Assembly: GCA_947095535.1 (NCBI GenBank)
Contig: OX352772.1
Coordinates: 31,701,445 to 31,765,444, forward strand
Source of the DNA: Poecilobothrus nobilitatus
Taxonomy: Eukaryota; Arthropoda; Insecta; Diptera; Dolichopodidae
DNA: 64,000 nucleotides
Direction: 5' to 3'
Positions 46,150 to 56,947 of this stretch are shown piece by piece. The notes beneath the pieces are model-generated. The model did not search any database, was not told the origin of the DNA, and saw only the letters and a program-made list of their open reading frames with translations. The translations under genes were made by a program, and so were the position numbers. Every line of letters begins with the position of its first letter. Within the stretch, counting starts at the first letter, position 1.

Positions 46150-46742
46150 AAAAAAACAAGACAGTATACAAAACCGAAAGTTTTCAAAGGCGCACATTTT
46201 CTAAAATACAATAAAAACAGTTTAAAATATTTCGACATGCACTAAAATTTGTAAATTTCGTTAGAATTTTTTAAGTATAAGAAAAAATTTTGAAAAATCA
46301 AGAAATACTTTCTTCAATTTTAAGGCAAACCTATGTAATTAACAAAATCTGTCAACGCATGAATGGTGTAACTTTAATTTTTGTGTTTTATTTTAAAAAA
46401 CTTTGAACAAGTGTCTACGTTAAAAGTATATACGAATAGTAAATTTTCAATTTTTGAAAGCTAATAACTTTTAAACAGGCATTGGTCCCAAAAAAAACTT
46501 TCTGAGGTAACTTATGCTAATTTTGATTTCTCAAAATTTTCAAAATATCATAGTCTTATCTTGAAGCATTTCGGAGATATGAAGAAAGAAAAAATTTGCA
46601 ATATATTTTTACATAACGGTAAATTTAAATACTAAATTACAAAATATTAAATTATTTTCATATTGATTTATAAAGGTAAGAAAATGTCTTTTAGATCGCC
46701 GTTTTTAGGTTGAAAAAATATTAAACATAACATAAGATATAC
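46150..46742 (-). repeat. Family A dispersed repeat, minus strand, interrupted
   Basis: Reads, in reverse order, AAGACAGTATACAAAACCGA (right end), AAAGGCGCACATTTTCT, AGCTAATAACTTTTAAACAG, GGTAACTTATGCTAATTTTG, TTTACATAACGGTAAATTTA and TTATAAAGGTAAGAAAATGT. It breaks at about 46742, where foldback unit 4 is inserted, and continues at 47203. Confidence 0.8.
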
Positions 46743-47202
46743 GGTGCAGTGGTGAACGCCCGAGGAAATAAAGCCCGCGGGCTTTAATTCTAAAACTTTT
46801 GAATTGGAATTAAAGCCCGTAATAAAAGGAATTAAATCCCGTGGGCTTTAATTTCTTTCTCGAGCGTTTTGTCACTACACCTATGTATATCTCGGGAAAA
46901 AGCATATAACCCTGATTTTGTAACCAACTCTAAAATCCCTCCCAATTCAGAATCTCGCACAAATATTAGTAAATATTTTGGAAAAAGGGGAGACAACAAT
47001 TTTTATGCAAAGCTCTAAAATCCCTCCTTATGCGTTTGCTATACATATTCTATTACTCTCTTCTTTTAATAACAAAAAATAGTGTGGGTTTTAATACCCG
47101 CGGGCTTTAATTACTTTTAATGATGGACTTTAATTCCAATTCAAAAAGAAATTAACGATCGCGGACTTTATTTCCGCGGGCGTTCTGTCACTGCACCGAG
47201 AT
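46743..47202. mobile_element. Foldback-like inverted-repeat unit 4, nested in family A, with shared core
   Basis: The ends CGGTGCAGTGGTGAACGCCC and GGGCGTTCTGTCACTGCACC are inverted repeats. Each arm carries repeated AAATAAAGCCCGCGGGCTTT-like palindromic words and GAATTGGAATTAAAGCC. The left arm (46743-46882) is itself nearly a complete palindrome ending TTTTGTCACTACACC. Between the arms is the core in reverse orientation: AGCATATAACCCTGATTTTG, TAACCAACTCTAAAATCCCT, CCCAATTCAGAATCTCG, and a second CTCTAAAATCCCTCC. The two halves of family A on either side rejoin across it, showing it is an insertion. A target duplication (AGATAT and AGATCT) is possible but not perfect. No coding sequence. Confidence 0.85.
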
Positions 47203-47400
47203 CTATGTTCACTTTTTAAAAGGCTTTCTCAAATTTTATGTGACTGTAGCTTCGTAATAGGTTGGACCACATATAAAAAAGTTGTTTTAACACATTTATT
47301 TTTTAAAGAGACCTATCCATGGTTTTATTGTTCAACCTTCAACAGTGTAGAAGTTTTATAAATAGATGGACTGACGGACGGGCAGATTGATACTAATGAG
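47203..47400 (-). repeat. Family A dispersed repeat, minus strand, second part
   Basis: Resumes the family after the nested unit: AGGCTTTCTCAAATTTTATG, GACTGTAGCTTCGTAATAGG, AAAAGTTGTTTTAACACATT, AGAGACCTATCCATGGTTTT, CAGTGTAGAAGTTTTATAAA, GATGGACTGACGGACGGGCA and ACTAATGAGTAAATTTTTAA. Confidence 0.8.
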
Positions 47401-47404
47401 TAAA

Positions 47405-48580
47405 TTTTTAATATTTTCTTTAAAAAATGTATTAAAAAGATTTACAAAATAATAAACTTAGACTATGGCTATTTATTTATTTATTTTTCTATACATGTAT
47501 TTTCATTGTGTTTGTGGGTTTTCTTTTTATATTTTCTTTTTAAACGGCTTTTATTTATTTAAATCATTTTTTTATTTTTGGGCGTTTTTGGAAACCACAT
47601 TTTCTATTTTGTCTATTATGAATTTTTATGAGTATATTTACTTTCTTTTAATATAAAACTTAAAGGACTTTTCTAGCTCTGATTAACTCTTCATTCATAT
47701 TAAATAATATTTTATTGCCCCTAATAAAAAAATAAAAGAAACAATCATGAAGTTTTTATCTAATATACTTTAAACATTTCCGTTTTAATAATTTTTCTTT
47801 TTACGTTCAAATTACTTTCCTTGCGATATATCCTGCATGGTTTGTAATACATGCATTATAATAAGCAATGCATCTAAAACTTTCATTTTAAAATTATTGT
47901 AGTTGCATAGTAATAAATTTCTTTTTAAATTGTTGATCACGGAATATTGAAGATATCCAGACAACTTCGTTTAATTAATTTGAAAACAAAAATAATAAAT
48001 TTAGTTTATACTTTTAAAATCATCAAAATCCATTCGATTTTTTCCTTTGAAAAGAAAAGGCGTTTTTTAAACCTTTTTCTCGTTTTATGAATTTAACTGT
48101 TTATCATCAAAAAATATTAAATCACTATCCCTTTTACAAATGAGGATCAATTTTAATATTCTATAAATTGCTATTAGCATCATCATATAAAATCCGTGTA
48201 TTTAAAATGATACAAAATAAGATAAAAATTTTTTATTAATTTATCAGATAATTTCGAAAGAAAATATTAAAATATGTTACAATTTAACAGAAAACAAAAA
48301 TAATGTTTCTTTAAAGATACATGAGCATTCATAAAGATACAATATGACTCCCACAGTAGTTTTATATTATCTCAAGCATACATACATACATACATATATT
48401 ATTAATTCATGTTCATTAATTTAATCGAAATACCCTTTTTTAAATTCTGTTTTTTTTTTTTGCTAATTTAATTCTGTGGTTTTCATTCGTATGTTAGAAT
48501 AACATTTAAAACGAGTTTATTTAGTTTTTTTTTTTTTATTTTAATGGTGAAATAAAATGTATTTTTTATTTTTCTTTTTT
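47405..48580. other. AT-rich DNA, no feature seen
   Basis: Contains an imperfect CATA simple repeat at 48378-48400. The open frame at 47465-47656 has no motif. Confidence 0.55.
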
Positions 48581-48582
48581 TC

Positions 48583-49246
48583 GAAGATCGGTGGAAAACC
48601 CAAAAGAATTGCAGGTGATTCTTTCGGATAATATTAGACTTTAACCAAACAAAACAACTACCTGTTAAACCAAACTTTAGTTGGGGACATTTAATACAAA
48701 TGTACTGTTTTGTTTACGAGATGTGGGTAGGATTCTTGGGCAAAAAGGGATTTAAAAATTTAGGATTAGACAAGATGGGTAGATTTTACATAAAGATGAA
48801 ATATGTACACTTTACTAAATCGTGCACATATGAGTTATCAACTTTGGGCAACACACGCCATGGCATAAGATTCCACAATTTCGCCAAATTTCATATTGCG
48901 CACGACAAATAAATTTCCATAAGCTGAGTTGAAAGTTCATCTTAGAATTCAATAGTAAGGGGTAGGTATCTATCGCACTCCTTATTTCACGTACAAAAAC
49001 TTTAAGCGGAGGCATTAACTGTTTAATTTCTTTAGAACATATGTTTATCACTATAAGATATCTATAAAACGAAATCAATGACCGATGATGCCAACTGTAT
49101 GATGATGGCTTAGTGGAATGACATTTGTAGTAACACTGAGGTCATAGATAACACCTGTTTGCACCAGCCCAAATGTGTATATTATACTCGATTTTTTGTC
49201 TAACGTGTATTTTATAGATATTTAAAAGATCTAATCCAGAAAAGAA
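48583..49246 (-). pseudogene. Jockey-like element J1: RT C-terminus and 3' UTR
   Basis: From 49246 downward the minus strand reads SGLDLLNIYKIHVRQKIEYN, IHIWAGA, ISFYRYLIVINICSKEIKQL, MPPLKVFVREIRSAIDTYPL and, in other frames, AKLWNLMPWRVLPKVDNSYV. This is the usual end of jockey-like ORF2. The 3' UTR (48583-48710) carries AGTACATTTGTATTAAATGT, CCCCAACTAAAGTTTGG, TTTGGTTAAAGTCTAATATT and CACCTGCAATTCTTTTGGGT and matches the UTR-only copies at 15235 and 30980. At least three frame changes make it a dead copy, truncated at its 5' side. Confidence 0.85.
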
Positions 49247-49341
49247 GTTTTACAGGGGTAGGTATATGGTAAATGCAATCGCTCAATTTGTAGCGCTTCT
49301 ATTTTTAATTATATAAGGCATTCTTAAGACCGAATTTAAAG

Positions 49342-49345
<4 letters not shown>

Positions 49346-49392
<47 letters not shown>
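49346..49392. repeat. (TA)n microsatellite, about 46 bp
   Basis: Uninterrupted TA alternation. Confidence 0.95.
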
Positions 49393-49393
<1 letters not shown>

Positions 49394-49960
49394 GATAACG
49401 GGAATCAAGCCCTTGATAATTTAGTTGTCAAGTGGAGCATTAACCTTTCTAATCTGAATAATACTTGTTCCAATATAAAATTTTAAAAAGGAAGAAAAAA
49501 ACCTAAAAATTTTAATTTAAAAAGTTGTAAAAATCCCCAAAATATTAACAATATTTTATTGGTTAAATGTAATGTCAATGTTACAGAAACATCAATTTTT
49601 CAATCGAAAACCTTGAACTAGCGTTATCCCATTGATTTATTATATTTAAAATTGAATATTTAACTTATTTATTGAGAATATACTTTCATTCATTAAAATA
49701 CAAATTGCTTTAAATTAGATCAATATCCTAAACTCTTACTAATAGGAAACTCCAAAAATCAAATAAAATTAATACTCATTTATACCTTTTACTTGAGTCT
49801 AAAATGAAGGTTCTTTTTAACAGAACATTTAGCATCCTTACCTATAAAATTGAAACCAATGTATAAGTCCGTTTCTATTTATATTTGTTTTTATATGTTT
49901 TATATTGGTGGTGCTTATATAAAGTATCTTGAATATCAGAAAAATTCATATTAACTACAG
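49393..49960. other. AT-rich DNA, no feature seen
   Basis: No supported feature. Confidence 0.5.
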
Positions 49961-49962
49961 TT

Positions 49963-50590
49963 TCTTTTATTTTTTTTTATTGATGAAGTCTAAGCTAACG
50001 CATCAGTAATCACTAGACTCTAGCGTTAAAACGTAGTGAAGTCATGATGATACAACTCTGACAGAAGAAGCTTCTCAGATCTATATAGAGAGTCCATCTA
50101 AATCTTGGATTAAGAAACTACAAAGATATTTCCGCCTCTTTCTTGACAGACTATGGGACAGGTGCTGAGAAAGTTTTCCATTTTTTCTGTCACGTCAATT
50201 CCTCTGAAAAAAGTACAGTTAAGAATTAAGATCTACATGCATACCTAATATTTTAGCATGTATACTGTGGGGACATAAGACAATGTGGATAAGACAATGG
50301 GGGATAGAAAACAAACCAACTGTTTTATTTCAGGTCTAGAGAGAATTATACATTTGAATATTTTTAAACTCAAGCACGGCAATAAGGTTTTGCTTGTGCT
50401 AAAAGTTTTACCTGCTAATTACCACCCTTTGGCCAACTCAAAGAAGTTTTTCTTAATATAGAATTTCAGGGTTTGTACAGATATGTGAACAGATGGAGTA
50501 TACTATCAACGCTTAGCTCAAGCTCTATTCCGTGTTTTGCTGGCTCATCCGCTGATTTGTTTGCTGTAATACTCATACCCTGGGATCCAA
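49963..50590 (-). pseudogene. R1/I-like non-LTR retrotransposon tail with 3' end
   Basis: On the minus strand from 50590: FGSQGMSITANKSADEPAKH, GIELELSVD (the end of an RNase H domain with the conserved NxxADxxA core), then RPEIKQLVCFLS, a region related to a zinc knuckle ending MENFLSTCPIVCQERGG, and RSEKLLLSEL. Stops and frameshifts occur throughout. The 3' end reads GTGATTACTGATGCGTTAGC, TTAGACTTCATCAAT and then an A-rich tail, seen as the T-rich tract 49963-49981 on the plus strand. Polymerase and endonuclease are missing by 5' truncation. Confidence 0.75.
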
Positions 50591-50594
50591 ATTA

Positions 50595-52065
50595 AGTTAA
50601 TAGTGGGAAATATAATAGGAAATAATAGGAAATTCAATATTTTGGCAACCCGAACAATTTTTTATAACCTCCAATGCCCTTTGTAACATTTGACTCAATA
50701 ATAATAAGAACAATAATATTTTTTTACAAACTTAGAATGAGGAAAAAAATCCTTGAAAAGAAAATACTGTTGAAAAATGTTTGTATCGATTACCCCAAAC
50801 TTTAGAGGCGAAAAAAAAATATCAAAGTTTTACCTTCAAAAAGATTCGAATGTCTTCAAGTGACATTTATATACTTATTTATATATAAATTAATTTAGTT
50901 ATGTATATGTATATTATATAAGATGTTACATTATATACCTATATAATTTTCATTGATATATATGTATATGTTTAACTATGTATTATAGGTGTTAAAATAC
51001 AAATATTATTTCAAAAAAAAAAATAAATAGTAATCAGGTTTTCTTTTCCTCCCTTGAAAAAATTCACCAATACTTTTAATATTTAATATAGCTTAAAATT
51101 GATTCATTGTAAATACATATGTACATCATCAAAATATAAAAGAAAAAAAATTAAATTTTTATAGATGCTCCTATTTGTACAGATGTCTGAAATTAAATTT
51201 TTGTTATAGGCTTGAAAATAGCAAAAATTAGAAAACAGTATAAATTTACAATTTAATAAAAATTAAAAAAAAAAAACGTTATCAAAAGCAACTATAAGGT
51301 TAAAACTAAAAATCTATCTTTTATTTTATTTTATTTAGAAAATGAATTTATATTATCATACTAACAAAAAAAAGAAAAACGCTGAAGAAGCTTTAGTGCC
51401 TGAATAGATATAACCGAATCGAAATTAAAATTTGTGTACGGCATTTCCCAGAATTAGAGAAATGTTCCTAAAATTTTGGTTACAATGAAATATAACGTAG
51501 AAAATGTGGTCTGAAATTGGTACCTATATAGAAAAGCCATATTTTTTCAGTCTTTCAGATATTTCTATTTTACTTATTAAAAAATTTTTTTTATACCATT
51601 TTATCAAGGAAAAGTACAAATATTTTTAAAGTGAAAAGGTATAATATGAATGCAACTTGAAATATTTTGTAACATTGAATTATGAAAAAAGATAGTTAAA
51701 GCATTGCAAAACGGTATAATTTTTTTTTATTATTGTAAACAAATTTGAGCCCACTAAATAGTTTTCTGCAACTTTTATCAAACTTTTTGGTATATCTATT
51801 CTCAAATACAGTAAATAAGAAGAATGTCATCAGTATTAAAGACATAACAAGCCCTTAAAGGATAAAGATTGCTATTATATGAAAAGATGAGTGAAGATGA
51901 AATTTAAAAAAATAAAAATTAAAGTGTAAAAAAATAAGTGACAAATAAATGAATCGGAATATTAAAGAAATTAAAAGTCAACACCAGATATTCAGAGTTT
52001 GGTAGTTCTAAAATTTATTCATATATAATAAAAAACAAAGAATATATTTATTTTAAATACAAGCT
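50595..52065. other. AT-rich DNA, no feature seen
   Basis: No supported feature. Confidence 0.5.
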
Positions 52066-52069
52066 TAAA

Positions 52070-52402
52070 AGTCAATGGCGAGACGAAGTAACGATAACGT
52101 ATCGTGATAGCAACTTATTCTATTTACATTATACTGATGAAAGACATGGGACGTGACGGACAACGTATCTTTTTATCAAAAAATGGTTTAGATTTTTTTA
52201 TTTCATAGTATGCATTTCTTCTGAATATATTACCACTTTAACGGCAATGTAACGAAATTTTGCCAACAAAAAAAAAAAATCGATGTTGTTGTAATTCAGT
52301 GAGAAGTTATTCCTATATGAAATGCATTATATAAATAAAAAAAAAAATACGTTATGTCATAGTCCAGATATCGTTACGTTCCGTTATTGTGTGAATCCAG
52401 CT
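52070..52402. mobile_element. Possible MITE with imperfect inverted ends
   Basis: The left part reads GGCGAGACGAAGTAACGATA, ACGTATCGTGATAGCAAC; the right part in complement reads CTGGATTCACACAATAACGG, AACGTAACGATATCTGGACT, ATGACATAACGTA. Both share GTAACGATA in the same relative position, and further ACGT-rich words (GGGACGTGACGGACAACGTA) lie inside the left end. CACACAATAACGGAACGTAACG-type ends recur in insect MITEs. The left terminus lacks a clean match to CTGGATTCACAC, so the boundary is uncertain. No frame is present inside. Confidence 0.5.
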
Positions 52403-52404
52403 TA

Positions 52405-53958
52405 ATTTTTCAAATATTGTAAACGTATTTCATTTTTAGAAGGCTATAACATTATTATTTATTTATTTTTCTTTTTTTTTTTTAAATATATATATAACCA
52501 AATCTTTATAAGCCTGTATGATTAGTTTCCATTTGAGTGCCCACAATATTTTTTGTACATTGAATTTTGTTTGATTTTTGTTTTTTGTTATGATTTTAAA
52601 TGGTGATAAATTTAACAAAAGAAAAACACCAGCATGTTTTCCGGGTTTTGTCTTTTTTTTTAATATACATAATATGTATATGTATATGAACTTATTTCAA
52701 ATTATCTGAATTTTTATCCAGATTCTTTTTATTTTTTTTTTTGATTTTTCATCTAAAAGGTATAAAAATAAATATTTTTTTATATAAAGGTTTAAATTTA
52801 AAAAATATATAATTTTATGTATTTATTTATATAATATGTATTTTATTATGATGAATTTTGTTTAATTTGAAAAAGTTTTTCTTTAGAATCAACAAACAAA
52901 TTAAATTCAGAAATATTTGAAAGTTTTGTTTTTATTTTAATACCTATTTTAAATAGGTACTTAATAATAATAGATAATTTAGAGTTGTGGCACTAATTTT
53001 AGATATTAAAATATTCAGAATACATAATTTTTTTTAAACTTTTAATTTTTAATGGAAAAATTATAAACCTTAAATAAAAGAAATTTATTATAATTTGTGA
53101 TACTTAAAATAAGGAAAACTATAAATATGCACCTGTCACCTGTGTGTTATGAACCTAACTTACAAAATAATATAAAAGTATTAAATATTTTTTTCATTTA
53201 TAGAAAATTACTCCATTTTTTGCTAACATAATTAAATTATCATTATAGTTTCAGTGTGGGTAATCAATTTTTAAATATTCAATCAACAGTAATGAGTTAT
53301 ACAATTATCAATCATTTTCGTTCATATACTTGTACTAAAGTAATTATCATAAATTTTTTATCATCAATCATCATCAACATTTACAAATATTTATATTTTT
53401 ATAATATAGTAATCTTTTATTAACCTTTAAAACCGTTGTCTACTTAGAAAAATCATACCTAATTCGAATATAAAAGTAAAACAACTCCTAGCAATTTACT
53501 TCATAAAATTTATTACATATATACCTACATTATATACTGACATATATATAATTCTTATAATGCTAATTATATTTAAAAAAAAAATTATTTCAAGCTTTAG
53601 AAAGATTAATTTTCAAGCTAAATTTGGTTTTAATATATTTTAAAAGCAAACCAATTCGATTATAACTGGCGGTAGTACGATACACTTTTTTTTACAGCGA
53701 CAATATAATTTATAGCACATATTCAAAACATTTTTGTTTAGTTTTTGATTTAGTAGCGACATCTGCTAATAATAAATAAAAATAGTTTTATTTACTTAAA
53801 ATTTTGTTACATTGTCAACTCTTACAAAACAAGTTACTTATTGTTTTAGTTACCATTTGAAATTATTTTAATTTTTCTTTTATTTTTATTGAATTTATTA
53901 AACATATATTTTTGTTTAATCATTACCTCTATTATTTATGTTTGTATTGTTTAAAAAA
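52405..53958. other. AT-rich DNA, no feature seen
   Basis: No supported feature. Confidence 0.55.
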
Positions 53959-53959
53959 T

Positions 53960-54117
53960 AAATGAATTGGGGCCTCGATGGCCTAGTGGGTAAGAACGTA
54001 TAAAATACGCTGTAAATTTCCAATCCCACACACGTCGTAAGAGCTATTCCCCCTTAAGACATTTACAGCCATGCCTGAACAGGAAAGGCTTTCCCTATTT
54101 CTTTGTTTTAAATGAAT
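53960..54117 (+). mobile_element. SINE-1 copy with internal deletion and probable target duplication
   Basis: Head: GGGGCCTCGATGGCCTAGTG, GGTAAGAACGTATAAAATAC, GCTGTAAA, then a jump to TTTCCAATCCCACACACGTC: the CACCGAGGGAGTGTGGG segment is lost. The body continues GTAAGAGCTATTCCCCCTTA, AGACATTTACAGCCATGCCT and GAACAGG. AAATGAAT occurs just before (53960-53967) and just after (54110-54117) the copy, a probable target duplication. Confidence 0.8.
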
Positions 54118-54119
54118 GC

Positions 54120-56940
54120 AATTAAGAATAATATAAATTTTATGAGAAAAATATTAAACATTGGGTTGACTACACATTCACTTTTCAGTCAGTTTTAACT
54201 GAAAACCCATATATTTGTTGTTGTAAAATACAAAATAAAAAGAATAAAAAAAATTTTAAACTCTATAAACTTTTCTTTAATTATTTCGATTCTTATTGTT
54301 TCAAATTTCGTAACCAAATATTCCAAGTTATTAATGTTATGTTATGTTAATGTTATAATATTTTATCAGTGCAATATCGTCGCATTACAATAATTTTCAT
54401 AAACAAAATTATTCTTAAGCTGTACAATTTTTTTTTAATAAGGTGTTTCACTGTCAAATTGTTGCTAATGAATGACATTTTTCAGTTACTGCCTTTCTTC
54501 CGTTTAAAAAAGTGTTATTTAAAACTGATAGATAGTATAATCACTTTTCACTTTTTCAATGCTGAAACACTAACTGAAAAACTGAAGGTCTAATCAGCGC
54601 CATTGATTATAACGTCTTCGGCCTGCACCGACACATTTTTTTCTTTTGGTCTCTTAAGGTGTCGTTATCAGCGGCTTTTACTGTAATAAACAAAACCAAA
54701 AAAAAAAAAACAAAATACTTTTTAATTAAAATTCAGTTTTAATAGTACCTAAATGTTTAATCAACATTAAATTCTTATAAATATGCTATTTTAAAATTAA
54801 AATTTGTTTATTCTATTATATGTACCATTCATATGATTACATTTTATTGTATGATTAATATAAAAAAAAAAATATTCCGAAAACTCATATTAAGGTAATT
54901 AATTTCTAAAGAATTCTCCCACAACATTGTAAATTGATCGCCTTAATCTATGCAATTTATTCTTTCTATTATTTATAATAACAAATACGTAAATATTATT
55001 ATGTAGTTATTTATTTATTTTGAAAGTAATTTTATTATTTATGTAAATAGAAAAACAAAATTTAAATTTTACAACACAATTTGTTGTAACTTATCACTTT
55101 TTATGTTTGAAATCAATTTTAAGAAATGTCAAAATAAAAATATATAAAATGTATAAAATACAAAAAATATAATAAAATAAATAAATAGAGAAAAATCCTA
55201 TAAAAAATAATGAAATAAGGAAATTCTAATCAAATTTAATTATTTATTTAAAAAAAAAAACAATTCTAACCTTCTAGTCAATTATTCAAAAATAAGTTTT
55301 AAAAATATGTTTGACATTATGTTTAAGTACAGAATGTTCAAGAAATGATATTTAAATTCAAAAGGTTTTTTGGCGTCTAAAAAGCTTTTCAATAATAAAA
55401 ATTAACAATGAAATAGTAAAAATGTTAGTATTCGAAAGTCCTATTAAATGAAACAGATTAAAAATATTTTTATTCCAATAAATGCTTGTATGTTTTTATT
55501 TTCAAATTTCATAATTTCTTACTAAAACTATAATTCTTAATCAGTTTTGAGATCTCTTAATCAGTCTCTGAGAACTTTTGAAAACGGTTTAATATACAAC
55601 ATTATATATAATTACAATAACGAAGAGTACATTAAAAATAAAGTTTAGAAACGGGGATCTTGATTACAAGGGCTATATTCAAAATGGCGAGCATGTCCTC
55701 CTATTATACCACTATTAATAGACAGGCTACATTCAAGTATATAGAATATAATCGATATTGATTTGTATTAGAATAAAATCAATGTGTGTTAGTTGTATAA
55801 GGTGACGTAGATTAAGTTAGTCTTAAGTCTTTATAAAATAATGTTAAACAATTTTCAGTTTTTAAATTCTTTGCACAACAGGTAATATGTTCGAACAAGA
55901 TGGAAAATATGCTGGTAAATTAGGGATAATATCAATAATAGATAAGGGAAGTTGTTGGAGAATATACTATTATTATTTTATTAAAATTGATTTCAATAAG
56001 TTCTCATTCAATTACCACATTAAAGAAAACTATGGATTATCATGTCATGTATAAAATTGCCTAATTGCTTATGTTTTGGTTTAATTTTTATGTTAATTGA
56101 AGCTCGTACAAATATTTAAATATTATTTATAAATGTTACAATAATTTTATCAACCAAAATTTTTCTCTACTTGGTTAAAGAACACCAAGAACACCAGTTC
56201 ACATATAATTTTCAAACCCTATAGTTTTTATTTGTTTTATTTTTGTGATACATTCTGTACGTAACATATACTTGAATAAACAAAATGAAAAATATATTTC
56301 AAAGGAGGAAAGGAGGAATACATATAAATATATCTATAAAATATAAGTTCTCGTAAAATATTTACTTTGTAATATGATGACCTAAGAGTTGGAAATCCTA
56401 TGTTTACAAACAAAATAAACTTTCAAAAAATAAAAAATTATATTTTTATTTCTAAAAGATTTTTTTTCTCTTTTTATTATTTTTTGTAAAAGTAAAAAAG
56501 TATTCAATTTGTTTTTTGTTTGTATTTTTATTTATTTTATAAAATATATTTTTTGATTAATTTCATTTCAATCAAATGAAATATTATATAATAAATATTG
56601 TAAACTTAAGATTCAAAGATTTGTATTTAAGTTTTTTTTTTTTTTAAATTTATCTAAAAAAATCTTTTAATTAAAAATTTTTTTAATAGTGCCTAATAAC
56701 TTTTGCATTTGATATTTAATTGTTCAATTCTTTAGACTAATTTTAAAAATTAATCTCTAGTTAATTCCTAATTTATTAAACTAATCTCGATATATCTAAC
56801 TTAGATTTTTAAGTAGAACGGTTACAGAAGAGCTTTTAAAAGAAACCTTGTAGAAGATGTAGAAGACAATCAGATGTAGATTAAACCACGCAGAATTTTT
56901 TAAAAGATGATATAAACTGTGTGAAATATCGTGAGTTGCA
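54120..56940. other. AT-rich DNA, one less AT-rich island
   Basis: Mostly unique AT-rich sequence. The island at 54590-54685 (CAGCGCCATTGATTATAACG, CTTCGGCCTGCACCGACAC, GGTGTCGTTATCAGCGGC) stands out in composition but I recognise no gene or family. Open frames have no motif. Confidence 0.5.
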
Positions 56941-56947
56941 CTAAAGG

